Part shown: piece after piece, positions 26,336-36,100 of the stretch | How the letters are laid out: every line of letters starts with the position of its first letter | How positions within the stretch are numbered: position 1 is the first letter of the stretch | Source: DASXZH01 sp036502005 | GTDB taxonomy: Bacteria; Armatimonadota; Fimbriimonadia; Fimbriimonadales; Fimbriimonadaceae | Direction: 5' to 3' | Assembly: GCA_036502005.1 (NCBI GenBank) | Contig: DASXZH010000059.1 | Span: 1 to 60,957, forward strand | DNA length: 60,957 bases | Program-made: the position numbers and the translations under genes | Notes under the pieces: model-generated | What the model saw: the letters and a program-made list of their open reading frames with translations, nothing else | Told to the model about the DNA's origin: nothing | Databases searched by the model: none

Positions 26336-29300
26336 ATGAGCACTCTTAAATCTGTAGCTCTTGCCGCTGTTGCGTGCAGCTTTCTTTCTTTAGCTTCCCT
26401 TTCGCAGGCACAAACGTTCTGGGGCCAATATGGCAAAGATGCCCAGCATGATGCGATGAGCACGAGCGGTGTTCAAGCTTTGAACTCGATCTTGTGGCAG
26501 ACGCCTGTGGATCTCGTTCCGGTAACCGATGGAACTGATGTTACGGCCCACTATGGCTCGCCTTTAATGACGGCAAACACTGCGGTTGTTAACGTTCGCA
26601 TCGGCCAAGTAGCCAGCACTTTCTCCAGCGGATTTACCACGACCTCCGGATATAGCGGAGTCAGCCAGCAAACGAACCACGGATCTTCTGTGGACGATGT
26701 CTACCGGGTTGAGGGCCACGATCTCGGAACTGGGGTTACAACTTGGACAGAATATAGCGACTACGTCGATTGGATGCCACACGGCTGGACCCCAAGCTTT
26801 GGGTCTTGTATCGATTCCAATGGAAAGGTTTATTCTCCAGGCGCAGGTGGCACCGTTTGGGTTTATTCCAACGCGGATAGCGCCAGCGGCACATCAAGCA
26901 AGATTTGTTTTTACGGCCTCACTTTCTACAACGGGAGCCCATCTCTTTACGATGCAAACGTGCAAATCTGCACGCCGATTACGGTGGACGCCAGCAACAA
27001 TATCTACTTTGGGTTTTACGTTACGAGTGGATTTAACAATGTGCCAGGCCTCAAGAGTGGACTCGCAAAGATCTCTTCCACGGGTGTTGGAACCTTTGTG
27101 ACGGCGGATGCCGCTTCAGGCAACACAGGCGACGAAGTCGCGACAAACTGCGCTCCTGCAGTAACCGCAGATGGCAATTTCGTGTACGTTGCCGTTAAGC
27201 AACAAGGGAATGGTGGTTATAACAATCCGAAGCTCCTAAGGCTAAACACTTCGGATCTTAGCACCGCCAACGAGGCCGCCCTCTACGAAGTGCCTTACGT
27301 GCACAACACAACTCAAGATGGGAACACGGTTGCATTTCCTTACATCTTTGATGACGGAACCTCTTCTCCGATGATCGGCCCCGATGGCGACGTCTATTAC
27401 GGAATTTGGTGGAGTGACCTAGAAAGCCGAGGCTTTATGCTTCACTACTCAGCTGACCTGAGCACTGTAAAAACCCCTGGGGCCTTCGGCTGGGACGATA
27501 CGGCTTCCGTCGTGCCAGCCTCGGCCGTGCCAAGTTATACGGGCACGTCAAGCTATCTGATCTTAACCAAATACAACAACTATTCGGACGCAGGCCTGAC
27601 ACCCTTTCCAGGCGATGGCCACAACGAAGTCGCCGTCTTAGATCCGAATGCGACCGAACAGTACACAGTTCAGTACGATACCGGCGACGGCACCGGACCC
27701 ACCTACACGACCATGAAGGAGGTTTTGACTGTTGTGGGTGCGATCGCAAATACCGGCCAGACCGGAGTTCGGGAATGGTGCATTAATATGGCAGCGATCG
27801 ATGTGGCTGGCAAAGCGGCCGTTGTGAACTCAGAAGATGGCCATTGCTATCGATGGGACTTCACGACCAACTCTCTAACCCAGGTTCAAAATTTGCAGCC
27901 GGCTACCGGCGAAGCTTATACACCCACCGTCGTTAGCGCGGACGGGATCTCGTTCGCGGTGAACAACGCAGTGCTATTCGCCATGTGGGACGGCGTCAAG
28001 GCTACCAACGCTTATGGGTTTCCCACTGTGGCTGGAAACACTGGAAGCGGATCAATCGCTCTTTCCGGAAATGCTACCGGACCAGGCGCCACGTTCCATC
28101 TCTCTAGTAGCAATCCCAACATTCAAGTTCCGGCAACCGTCTTTGTCCCTGCCGGCAGTAATCAGGCGACCTTTACATACACCTCTACGACGAGCGATTC
28201 GGAACAGGATGCTCAGATTACTGCCACCCGATACGGATTTAGTGCCACTTCGGATCCTTTTGAGGCTTCGGGTTCGGGGCTCGCCCACGTGAACGTGAGT
28301 TCAAATAGCAATAATGGGGGAGTAGCAACCTCGGGATCTGTGACGCTAATTGGTAGTGCTCCCGCATCTGGAAGAACGGCGACGCTCAGTTGCGATAACT
28401 CCGCCATCAAGTTCGGCGCAACTAGCACGTCAACACCTACCAACACTTTGGCGCTTCATTTCGGTGGCGGCGTCAGCAGCCAGCCGTTCTACTTTTTTAG
28501 CAGCGGCGTCGCAACTGGCCAAAGTTGCACCATCACGGCTACGCTAGATGACTCGACGACCGTTACGGTCTCAGTCGCGATTTACCCGGCTGTTTTTTCA
28601 GGCTTCGGTTTGGCTTCGTCTTCCATTACGGGGGGCATGACCGACACCGGCTCACTGGCCTTCACAGGCGGATTGCCTGCAGCAGGATTGCCCACGAGCG
28701 TAACCTACTCGGCGCACACAAGCGGTCCCGCGACAGTGAACTCGACGACATCGCCGACGAACTTCACGATCACGTCCACAGCCGTTACTTCGAACGTAAC
28801 GGAGACAATCTCGACGAACTGCAACGGAACAGTTAAAACTGCAAACGTGACGATTACCGCCGAACCGACCCTAGTTGGTTTTTCGACCAGCGACAGTCAA
28901 CCTTACATGACGCATGAGATTACGGGGACGGTGACACTTAATGGCAAGGCCGGCGGAAGCATTGCGGTCACCGCAACCTCGCTCGATGCCAACTCTTCGA
29001 TCATCACCCAGCCGGTGGTTGCCTCGGGTGCGTCCTCGGCCACCTTTACTATCGCGGCGAGCCAACTGAGCGTCAATACAAATCAGACAGCCAAGGTCAC
29101 GGTCAAGTACGGAACAGTTACCATCACTGGATCATTTACGGTCAGGCCGATATTTGTCACGGCGGTTGCAGCCTCACCGACGATCCTACACGCGGGTGGC
29201 ACGGGGCATATCACCATTACGGTGAGCCCATACGCCGGGCAACTCGGGTTAAAGGTCTCTCTGCACTCTGGCAGCTCGGTGCTCACTGTGCCGGCAACGG

Positions 29301-29437
29301 CAATAGTCGCAAATAATGCCACAACGGTCACGGTGGCAATAACTGCACCCGCACAGGTAACGGGAGTAAATCGAGTGTCGATTACCGCCTCATGCGCAGG
29401 AGACAACTCTATTTGCCTAGTTACGGTTGAACCGTAG
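26336..29437 (+). CDS. large secreted protein: PQQ-like beta-propeller plus Ig-like repeats (paralogue B)
   Basis: 1033 residues, with a signal peptide ending ...LASLSQA and the motif FWGQYGKDAQHDAMSTSG. The propeller part (to about residue 560) is closely similar to paralogue A at 19168, sharing blocks such as TTWTEYSDYVDWMPHGWTP, SPMIGPDGDVYYGIWW and VREWCINMAAIDVAGKAAVV. It carries an insertion of about 20 Ser/Thr-rich residues after VVNVRIG. The C-terminal ~450 residues are Thr-rich beta repeats that have diverged much more. The pattern fits a conserved enzyme-like or ligand-binding propeller on a variable stalk. An intrinsic terminator follows. Confidence 0.75.
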   Translation: MSTLKSVALAAVACSFLSLASLSQAQTFWGQYGKDAQHDAMSTSGVQALNSILWQTPVDLVPVTDGTDVTAHYGSPLMTANTAVVNVRIGQVASTFSSGFTTTSGYSGVSQQTNHGSSVDDVYRVEGHDLGTGVTTWTEYSDYVDWMPHGWTPSFGSCIDSNGKVYSPGAGGTVWVYSNADSASGTSSKICFYGLTFYNGSPSLYDANVQICTPITVDASNNIYFGFYVTSGFNNVPGLKSGLAKISSTGVGTFVTADAASGNTGDEVATNCAPAVTADGNFVYVAVKQQGNGGYNNPKLLRLNTSDLSTANEAALYEVPYVHNTTQDGNTVAFPYIFDDGTSSPMIGPDGDVYYGIWWSDLESRGFMLHYSADLSTVKTPGAFGWDDTASVVPASAVPSYTGTSSYLILTKYNNYSDAGLTPFPGDGHNEVAVLDPNATEQYTVQYDTGDGTGPTYTTMKEVLTVVGAIANTGQTGVREWCINMAAIDVAGKAAVVNSEDGHCYRWDFTTNSLTQVQNLQPATGEAYTPTVVSADGISFAVNNAVLFAMWDGVKATNAYGFPTVAGNTGSGSIALSGNATGPGATFHLSSSNPNIQVPATVFVPAGSNQATFTYTSTTSDSEQDAQITATRYGFSATSDPFEASGSGLAHVNVSSNSNNGGVATSGSVTLIGSAPASGRTATLSCDNSAIKFGATSTSTPTNTLALHFGGGVSSQPFYFFSSGVATGQSCTITATLDDSTTVTVSVAIYPAVFSGFGLASSSITGGMTDTGSLAFTGGLPAAGLPTSVTYSAHTSGPATVNSTTSPTNFTITSTAVTSNVTETISTNCNGTVKTANVTITAEPTLVGFSTSDSQPYMTHEITGTVTLNGKAGGSIAVTATSLDANSSIITQPVVASGASSATFTIAASQLSVNTNQTAKVTVKYGTVTITGSFTVRPIFVTAVAASPTILHAGGTGHITITVSPYAGQLGLKVSLHSGSSVLTVPATAIVANNATTVTVAITAPAQVTGVNRVSITASCAGDNSICLVTVEP

Positions 29438-29467
29438 CAGTTAGAGATCCCATAAAGAACAAGATAG

Positions 29468-29498
29468 GGCCGAGGGCAGCAATGCTCTCGGCCTTTTT
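29468..29498 (+). terminator. intrinsic terminator after surface protein B
   Basis: Stem GGCCGAG / CTCGGCC (7 bp) with a 12-nt loop, then TTTTT. It sits 30 bp after the stop at 29437 and immediately before the phzF promoter. Confidence 0.88.
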
Positions 29499-29518
29499 GC
29501 TGCCGGTATGATTTAACG

Positions 29519-30310
29519 GTGACTATTCCCTTCTACCTAGTCGATGCCTTTGCGGAGGCGCCGTTTACCGGCAATCCGGCCGGCGTTTGCCTATTAAGTG
29601 CCCAAGCTCCTGAAGACTGGATGCAGAAGGTGGCGATGGAAATGAATCAAGCCGAAACCGCCTTTGTATTCCCGACTGGACACGAATTCTCGCTTCGCTG
29701 GTTTACGCCTACTTCCGAAGTGGACCTCTGCGGACATGCAACTCTGGCATCGGCAAAAGTTTTGTGGGAGAGCGGTTTGCTAGAACTGGAGAAGGAAGCC
29801 ATCTTTCAAACGAAGAGCGGCGAATTGCGTTGCAGGTTGCAGGGTGGCCAAATCGCCATGGATTTTCCAGCAGAGCCGGCGCAGCCGGAAGACATCCCTG
29901 AAAGCTTAATCGGCGCCTTTGAAGGCACGCCAATCTGGTATGGACGCAACCGGATGGATGTCTTGATCCAACTCCTAGACTATGACGAAGTTTTAAATCT
30001 GCAGCCAAGTTCGAACATGTTAGCTTCTATTCCAACGCGTGGTTTCATTTTTACCGCTCAGTCCAAAGACCCTCAATATGACTTCATTTCACGATTCTTC
30101 GCGCCTGGAGTTGGAGTCGAAGAGGACGCTGTCACGGGTTCCGCCCACTGCTGTTTAGCTCCGTTTTGGGCACCCAAGCTTGGCAAGGCCGACCTTGTTG
30201 GCTATCAGGCTTCCCCCCGCGGCGGAGTTGTCGGGATGTCTCTAAATGGTAATCGGGTGCTTTTATCCGGGAAGGCTCAAGTTGTTGTAAAAGGGGAATT
30301 ACTTGCGTGA
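29519..30310 (+). CDS. PhzF-family isomerase/epimerase
   Basis: A 263-residue protein with the two-lobed diaminopimelate-epimerase-like fold. Family motifs are DAFAEAPFTGNPAGVCLL at the N-terminus, the catalytic Glu in MNQAETAFVFP, EVDLCGHATLASA, and GVEEDAVTGSAHC in the second lobe. It is expected to isomerise a small hydrophobic acid; the name does not mean phenazine is made. The start is GTG at 29519; TATGAT ends 6 nt before it, suggesting leaderless initiation. Its TGA overlaps the GTG of the GNAT gene (GTGA), giving a coupled two-gene operon. Confidence 0.9.
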   Translation: MTIPFYLVDAFAEAPFTGNPAGVCLLSAQAPEDWMQKVAMEMNQAETAFVFPTGHEFSLRWFTPTSEVDLCGHATLASAKVLWESGLLELEKEAIFQTKSGELRCRLQGGQIAMDFPAEPAQPEDIPESLIGAFEGTPIWYGRNRMDVLIQLLDYDEVLNLQPSSNMLASIPTRGFIFTAQSKDPQYDFISRFFAPGVGVEEDAVTGSAHCCLAPFWAPKLGKADLVGYQASPRGGVVGMSLNGNRVLLSGKAQVVVKGELLA

Positions 30311-30792
30311 TTACCTTGCGAGAAGCAGATGGCGACGAGTTGGGCGTAGTCCGAGAACTCTTTCAAGAGTATGCGGACGAACTCGGCGTCGACCTTTGCT
30401 TCCAAGGTTTCCATGAAGAGATGGAGAACCTGCCTTGGCTTTATGCTCGTCCGAAGGGGTTTATCTACCTTGCCCGCCAAGAAACCGGCTTGGCAGGTTG
30501 CATTGCATTAAAGCCCCTCTCCGAGGACACCTGCGAAATGAAGCGCCTTTATGTGCGGCCAAAACATCGCGGACACGGAATCGCTCAAGAATTAGCTTTA
30601 GCTTGTTTGCAGGAGGCAATAAAGATTGGGTATTCCACTATGAAGCTGGACACCCTGGAACGGATGGTCCCAGCCATCAGCTTGTACACCAAACTCGGCT
30701 TTGAGAAGTGCGACCCGTACTACGCAAATCCACTCGCAGAAGTGGTGTATATGCAGAAGCGGCTAAATAGGCCGTCCAACGGGCAGGACTGA
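30307..30792 (+). CDS. GNAT-family N-acetyltransferase
   Basis: 161 residues forming a single GNAT domain. Motif A is visible as MKRLYVRPKHRGHGIAQELALA (acetyl-CoA pyrophosphate loop RGHGIA), preceded by the beta strands of FIYLARQETGLAGCIALKPL and followed by MKLDTLERMVPAISLYTKLGF. The substrate is unknown. It is translationally coupled to phzF by a 4-nt GTGA overlap and precedes the E2 gene by 17 bp. Confidence 0.88.
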   Translation: MITLREADGDELGVVRELFQEYADELGVDLCFQGFHEEMENLPWLYARPKGFIYLARQETGLAGCIALKPLSEDTCEMKRLYVRPKHRGHGIAQELALACLQEAIKIGYSTMKLDTLERMVPAISLYTKLGFEKCDPYYANPLAEVVYMQKRLNRPSNGQD

Positions 30793-30809
30793 ACGGTAAA
30801 ATGAGGAAC

Positions 30810-32084
30810 ATGTCTGTGGAAATCCTGATGCCCGAATTGGGCGAGTCCGTTCACGAAGGCACAGTTAGCCGATGGCTTAAGAAAGAAGGGGATTTCGTAA
30901 AAGAAGACGAGCCGATCGTCGAGATCATGACCGATAAGGTCAATACCGAATTGCCATCTCCTGCTACGGGCATCCTGAGTAAAATCCTTATTCCGGAAGG
31001 GAGCCTGGTAGAAGTTTTTCACGCCATGGGCGTAATCGAGGAAGCCGGCTCTGATGGCGCGGTGTCAAAGGCAGCGGCGGTCGAAGCTCCAAAGGCGCCT
31101 GTTGAAACTCCAAAAGTGGAGCAGCCTACCGTTGCTTCTTCGGCTGCCCCTTCTGACACCGAACGCAAATGGTTTACACCGCTTGTGAGGGCCATGGCCA
31201 AGCAGCATGGCATCTCAGAGGATCAGCTCTCGCGAATACGGGGCACGGGCGAGGGCGGCCGCGTTACCAAGCGAGATATAGAGTCCTTTATTAAGACCAG
31301 CGTTCCACTAGCACCCCTTTCCGCAAAACCGATTTCGGCAACAAAGGCGGAATTAAAGCCCATGGCTCCCGCCGCGGCGGGTCCCGATCAGGAATTGGTT
31401 CAGCTTTCCGGGCTTCGAAAAATGATCGCAGACGCGATGGTTCGGAGTTCACAGGTCCCCACCGTGAGCACGGTTAACCAGGTGGACGTCACTGCCATGG
31501 TGAAATTCCGAGAGCTCAACCGGGAATCTTTCCAGACGCAATATGGCGTAAAGCTCACCTACACGCCATTTTTCATAAAGGCCTTAACGGAAACCCTTCT
31601 CGAGTTCCCTCTGGTCAACGCAAGCTTGCAATCGGACAACAGCATTTTGATGACCAAGGGCGTCCACATTGGCGTCGCGGTGGCTTTGGGGCAAAAGGGG
31701 GATGAGGGACTGATCGTCCCAGTTATTCGCGATTGCCACAAGAAGAACCTAATTGAAATCGCCAAAGACCTTGATTTGATCGCCAAAAAGGCTCGAAGCA
31801 ACTCGCTTGACGTGAACGACGTGAAGGGTGGGACCTTCACCCTCACAAATCCGGGCACTTACGGCGCTTTGTTCGGAACACCGATGATAAATGCTCCTCA
31901 GGCAGGCATTTTGGGTGCTTACGCGATTCAAAAGCTGCCGGTAATTGTTGATGACATGATCGCGATTCGATCCATCATGCATCTGGTTCTCACCTACGAT
32001 CATCGCCTTGTGGATGGACTCGTGGCAGGTAAGTTTTTGGCTGGGGTTAGAGACCGCTTGCAGAATTTTGATTTCTTTAAGTAG
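30810..32084 (+). CDS. 2-oxoacid dehydrogenase E2, dihydrolipoyl acyltransferase
   Basis: About 424 residues. The lipoyl domain is residues 1-77 (LMPELGESVHEGTV, with the lipoylated lysine in IMTDKVNTE). An Ala/Pro-rich linker follows. The E1/E3-binding peripheral domain is around TPLVRAMAKQHGI (GTGEGGRVTKRDI). The catalytic CAT domain ends with the active-site YDHRLVDG. It transfers acyl groups from lipoate to CoA; overall it resembles branched-chain or pyruvate E2. The start is placed at the second ATG (30810): it gives the usual MSVEILMPELGES start and has TAAAAT 7 nt upstream. E1 and E3 genes are not nearby. Confidence 0.9.
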   Translation: MSVEILMPELGESVHEGTVSRWLKKEGDFVKEDEPIVEIMTDKVNTELPSPATGILSKILIPEGSLVEVFHAMGVIEEAGSDGAVSKAAAVEAPKAPVETPKVEQPTVASSAAPSDTERKWFTPLVRAMAKQHGISEDQLSRIRGTGEGGRVTKRDIESFIKTSVPLAPLSAKPISATKAELKPMAPAAAGPDQELVQLSGLRKMIADAMVRSSQVPTVSTVNQVDVTAMVKFRELNRESFQTQYGVKLTYTPFFIKALTETLLEFPLVNASLQSDNSILMTKGVHIGVAVALGQKGDEGLIVPVIRDCHKKNLIEIAKDLDLIAKKARSNSLDVNDVKGGTFTLTNPGTYGALFGTPMINAPQAGILGAYAIQKLPVIVDDMIAIRSIMHLVLTYDHRLVDGLVAGKFLAGVRDRLQNFDFFK

Positions 32085-32125
32085 TTCTTAAACCTCTTTT
32101 GCTTGTTCCACGTCTACACATGTGG

Positions 32126-32150
32126 TGATACTATACAACAGGGTATAGTT
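32126..32150 (+). promoter_or_regulatory. extended -10 promoter overlapped by a palindromic operator-like site
   Basis: TG-A-TACTAT (32126-32134) is a good extended -10. The palindrome ACTATAC-N6-GTATAGT (32130-32149) covers the -10 and the expected transcription start, a classic repressor position. The same 22-bp sequence, 19 of 22 identical, lies upstream of the pseudopilin at 23099. Next to an iron permease gene, a metal-responsive repressor is a reasonable guess. Confidence 0.55.
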
Positions 32151-32180
32151 TCATTACAGCCGTTGAACAGGACCAACCGA

Positions 32181-33164
32181 TTGAAAGCCGTAGCAGTATC
32201 CGCACCAAGGCCGGAAAAGAAGGCCATTCCGCTTTATTTAAAGCTGTTGGCACTTATTGCTTCCCTGCTTCTCATTGCCGGGGTTATCGTTTGGCAGATC
32301 ATTGTCCAGCAGGGCTCTCCGGATCCTCTTAAGGGCAACCTAAGCCCGTTTGCCATGGCCGTAAGCAGCGGCATCCTTGTATTCAGGGAAGGACTCGAAG
32401 CCGTCCTCGTTCTTGCTGCGGTAACTGCAGGCGCCATTAAATCCAAAGAGATTTTTGGCAAGGCGATTATGTCCGGCGTTGGGGCGGCCTTTCTTGCCAC
32501 CGTAATCACGTGGTTTGTAGTTGTAGGCATTCTTTCAAGCGTTAATGCTCCGGAATACGCTGTTCAGGCGGCCACCGGTCTTCTCGCCGTGGTTGTCCTC
32601 CTGGTCGTAATGAACTGGTTCTTTCATAAGGTCTATTGGACCGGCTGGATTGCACATCATTCCAAAAGGAAAAAGGAGTTGATGAGCGAGGAAAGCCAGG
32701 CAACGATATCTAAAACATTTTGGGGTTTGGCCCTCCTTGGGTTCACCGCCATTTACCGGGAAGGCTTTGAGATTGTTCTTTTCCTTCAAGATCTGCGGCT
32801 AAAAGCAGGCAATAGAATCGTTTTGGGCGGTGCCGCAATCGGCATTCTCCTCACATGTTTGGTCGCTGTGCTCACTTTCCTAGGGCATCGTCGCATGCCT
32901 TATAAGCGAATGCTTGTAGTGACCGGCGTTCTCCTCACCATTGTTCTTTTTGTGATGATTGGCGAGAGTGCGCAAGAGATGCAGCAGGCGCATTGGCTTG
33001 CGACGACGAAGCTAAATCTTCCCATTCCCGATTGGGCGGGCGCTTGGTTCGCGGTCTTCCCGACCGTTGAAACTTTGGTGGCTCAAGCGGTGGCGATCCT
33101 GCTCGTAGTCGGGTCCTACCTTGGCTTGCAGTATTTCAAGGTGTGGAGACACAAAAAAGCTTAG
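32181..33164 (+). CDS. FTR1-family iron permease
   Basis: About 327 residues with seven predicted membrane helices. The two iron-binding REXXE motifs of FTR1/EfeU proteins are present: REGLE (69-73) and REGFE (193-197). It imports ferric or ferrous iron across the inner membrane, usually with an oxidase or periplasmic partner, neither of which is encoded here. Upstream in-frame TTG codons exist at 32103 and 32163, but 32103 precedes the predicted transcription start, so 32181 (or 32163) is preferred. The stop overlaps that of the convergent histidine kinase gene (TTAG). Confidence 0.87.
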   Translation: MKAVAVSAPRPEKKAIPLYLKLLALIASLLLIAGVIVWQIIVQQGSPDPLKGNLSPFAMAVSSGILVFREGLEAVLVLAAVTAGAIKSKEIFGKAIMSGVGAAFLATVITWFVVVGILSSVNAPEYAVQAATGLLAVVVLLVVMNWFFHKVYWTGWIAHHSKRKKELMSEESQATISKTFWGLALLGFTAIYREGFEIVLFLQDLRLKAGNRIVLGGAAIGILLTCLVAVLTFLGHRRMPYKRMLVVTGVLLTIVLFVMIGESAQEMQQAHWLATTKLNLPIPDWAGAWFAVFPTVETLVAQAVAILLVVGSYLGLQYFKVWRHKKA

Positions 33165-36100
33165 GCGGCTTTTGTGGCAAGGAACGTCACAACAGAGTTT
33201 TCGAACTTGCGGGTTGCCAGGATTGCTGCGTTGATCATTTCTTCCACAGGCTGATCGGTATTGGCCGCCTTCTCAACCTTCTCCCATGCGGCCGCAACCT
33301 TTGCCCCCCCGATAGTTCGGCTCATCCCTTTTAGGCTATGAGCGGTCCTCGATACGGTTTCTCTGTCCGATTCGGCAACCGCAGTTTTTAGTTCCTGAAG
33401 TTTGTCCTCAGCATCGTTCAAGAAGTCTTGCAACAGTTCTCTGAAGAACTCCTCGTCGTCGTCGTTAGTGACTTCCTGCAAGTGCTCCCGGCTGATCACT
33501 TCATCAAGAGCGTTCTCCGTGGTAGCGGAACACCATCGGCCAAGAATTGCGACCAACTCATCCCGCTTTATGGGTTTCGTTAAGTAGTCGTCCATCCCAG
33601 CTTCCATGCACTTTTCCCTGTCGCCATGCATAGCATGCGCAGTCGACGCGATAATCGGAGTGTGAATGCCAGAGCCTTCCTCTCTTAGCCGAATAGCGCT
33701 CGTTGCTTCAAACCCGTCCATTACCGGCATTTGAAGATCCATAAAGATCAGGTCGTAGTTCTTCTCGGCAGAAGCAGCAACGGCAAGGCTACCGTTCTCG
33801 GCCATATCCACGCTGCAGCCGTGCCGCTCAAACATGCGGGAAGCGACTTTTCGATTGATAAGATTATCCTCAACCAGCAATACCTTGGCTCTAAATTCCC
33901 CGCCCTCGGCTCCGGCATTGGAATGAACGGGTTCTTGTGCCTCCTGCAGGCTGAGCACTTCCAGAAGTGCGTTGTAGAGAGCCGACTGGCGAATCGGCTT
34001 CGAAAGGCATTTGGAAATACCTGCATTTTGCATGTCTCTTGTCGAGACGATTTCTCCCACCGACGAGAGCATGATCACGGCAGCGCGTTTTTGGAGCATC
34101 TCGTCGCGAATTATTTGCGCAAGCTCAATTCCGTCCATGTCTGGCATCTGGCAATCCAGAACCAGAATGTCGTAGGTATTGGCCTTAGCCATCTCCAATG
34201 CCTCTTGCGAACCGCTAGCAAGGTCGGGCAACAGGCCCCAGTTTTGAAGAAGCTTATGCAGCATCCTCCGGTTTGTCTCATTATCGTCCACGATGAGCGC
34301 CCGGCTTCCCTTTAGCGTATCTAATGGTTTGGGCCGCTGTTCATCCATTGAAATGGACTGCATTTCGAGCGGCAAATCGACCCAGAAGGTGCTTCCAACG
34401 CCCTCGGTGCTTTCCATCCCAACACTTCCGCCCATCAGTTGGGCAAGCTGCCGGACAATGGCGAGGCCTAGTCCCGTTCCGCCGTACCTTCTAGTCGTCG
34501 ACCCATCGGCCTGTGTAAAGCTGTCGAAAATCGCAGAATGGCGCTCTTGAGGGATTCCAATGCCAGTGTCCGCTACGGATAATCGAACCCAATTGCCACC
34601 AGTTTCGCCAGGGTTTTCTTCGGCCCGAATAATAACTTCGCCAGACTCTGTAAACTTCAAGGCATTGCTGAGCAGGTTCGCCAGAACCTGACGAATTCGA
34701 GTGGAGTCGCCAAATCGAGCGACCGGAAAATCGTATGGAATATCGAGCAGGAGTTCCAGCGACCGGTCCGATGCCTTCTTGGCAAAAAGGCCCCCGGTTT
34801 CTTCTACAATATGGCGCAAATCGATCTCTGTGCATTCAATCGCCAACTTTCCGGCTTCAATCTTGGAGAAATCGAGAATGTCGTTGATGATATACATCAA
34901 CGCATCAGCGCTGTCCAAGATCGTGGACGCGTAATCGCGCTGTTCCTCATCGAGTCCCGTTCCAAGGAGTAACTCAGCCATGCCGATGACGCCGTTCATG
35001 GGTGTGCGAATCTCGTGACTCATGTTTGCCAAGAACTCGGACTTCATTTGAGAAGCGCCCATAGCTGCTTCTCTCGCCTCGATAAGTTCTTCAACCACTT
35101 GCCGTCGGTCGGTAACGTCGTGAACTGTGCTGAGGATCTTAGAGACCTTACCGGTTTCATCGCGGTCCGTCTCTGCGCGAATGTGGACGTAGCGGGTCTC
35201 ACTTCCTTTAAATTGAAGGCGAACGTCGCACTCGAACGGGGTGCCGTTGTTTACGGCTTCTTCGATCTGATGTTCTAGGGACGGGTAATCCTCCGGATGG
35301 ATGAGCCTCGCGTATTCATCATCGGTCGGTGTCTTTTCACCAGGGTCGAGACCGTATATTCTAAAAGTTTCATCGGACCATTCGCTGCTTCGAGTTTTTA
35401 CATCGTAAACCGAGGACCCAATATGGGCAAGCCTTTGGGCCTCGGCAAGGCGAAACTCACTGACGGCTAGCTTTTCTTGTTGGCTCTTGCGGTCGCTAAT
35501 ATCTGATTCGATGGCGATGTAAGCGGTGACCTCGCCATCCTTATTCCAGAGCGGAGTTATCGAAGTCCAAACCCAGTAAGGCTCCCCATCTTTTCGATAG
35601 TTAAGAATCTCGCACTCCATGGGCTTTTGCTCAGCTAGGGAGGCGTGTATTTGTTGAGCAGCTTCTTCGTCAGTCCCAGGACCGCGAATAAGTTCGGTTG
35701 GTTTTCGACCTACCGATTCCTCGTAGGTGTAACCTGTAATTCGCGTCCAGCCGTCGTTGACCCATGTCAGGACGCCATGTGGATCGGTGATACTTACGGC
35801 GTATTGCGTTTGCTGGGCTACCAAGGCAAGCTTTTCAAGCTCAAGTTCGTTATTTTTGCGATCTGTTATTTCGTGGGTGACGCCGCGCCAGCCGGTTGGG
35901 TTGCCTTCTGAATCAAGAATCCGGACGCCGCTTGCCTGGATCCAAACCTTTCGCCCATCTTTTCGGACGAGTTGATGCTCAACGTCCTTGAACAGCCTTT
36001 CTTCAACCGTTTTTTCCCAATAGAGATTGCGAACGTCCTGCTGGTCTTCATCAGCGAGAAGGAAATCGATTCCCTTTCCAATGACTTCTGAAGCCGGGTA

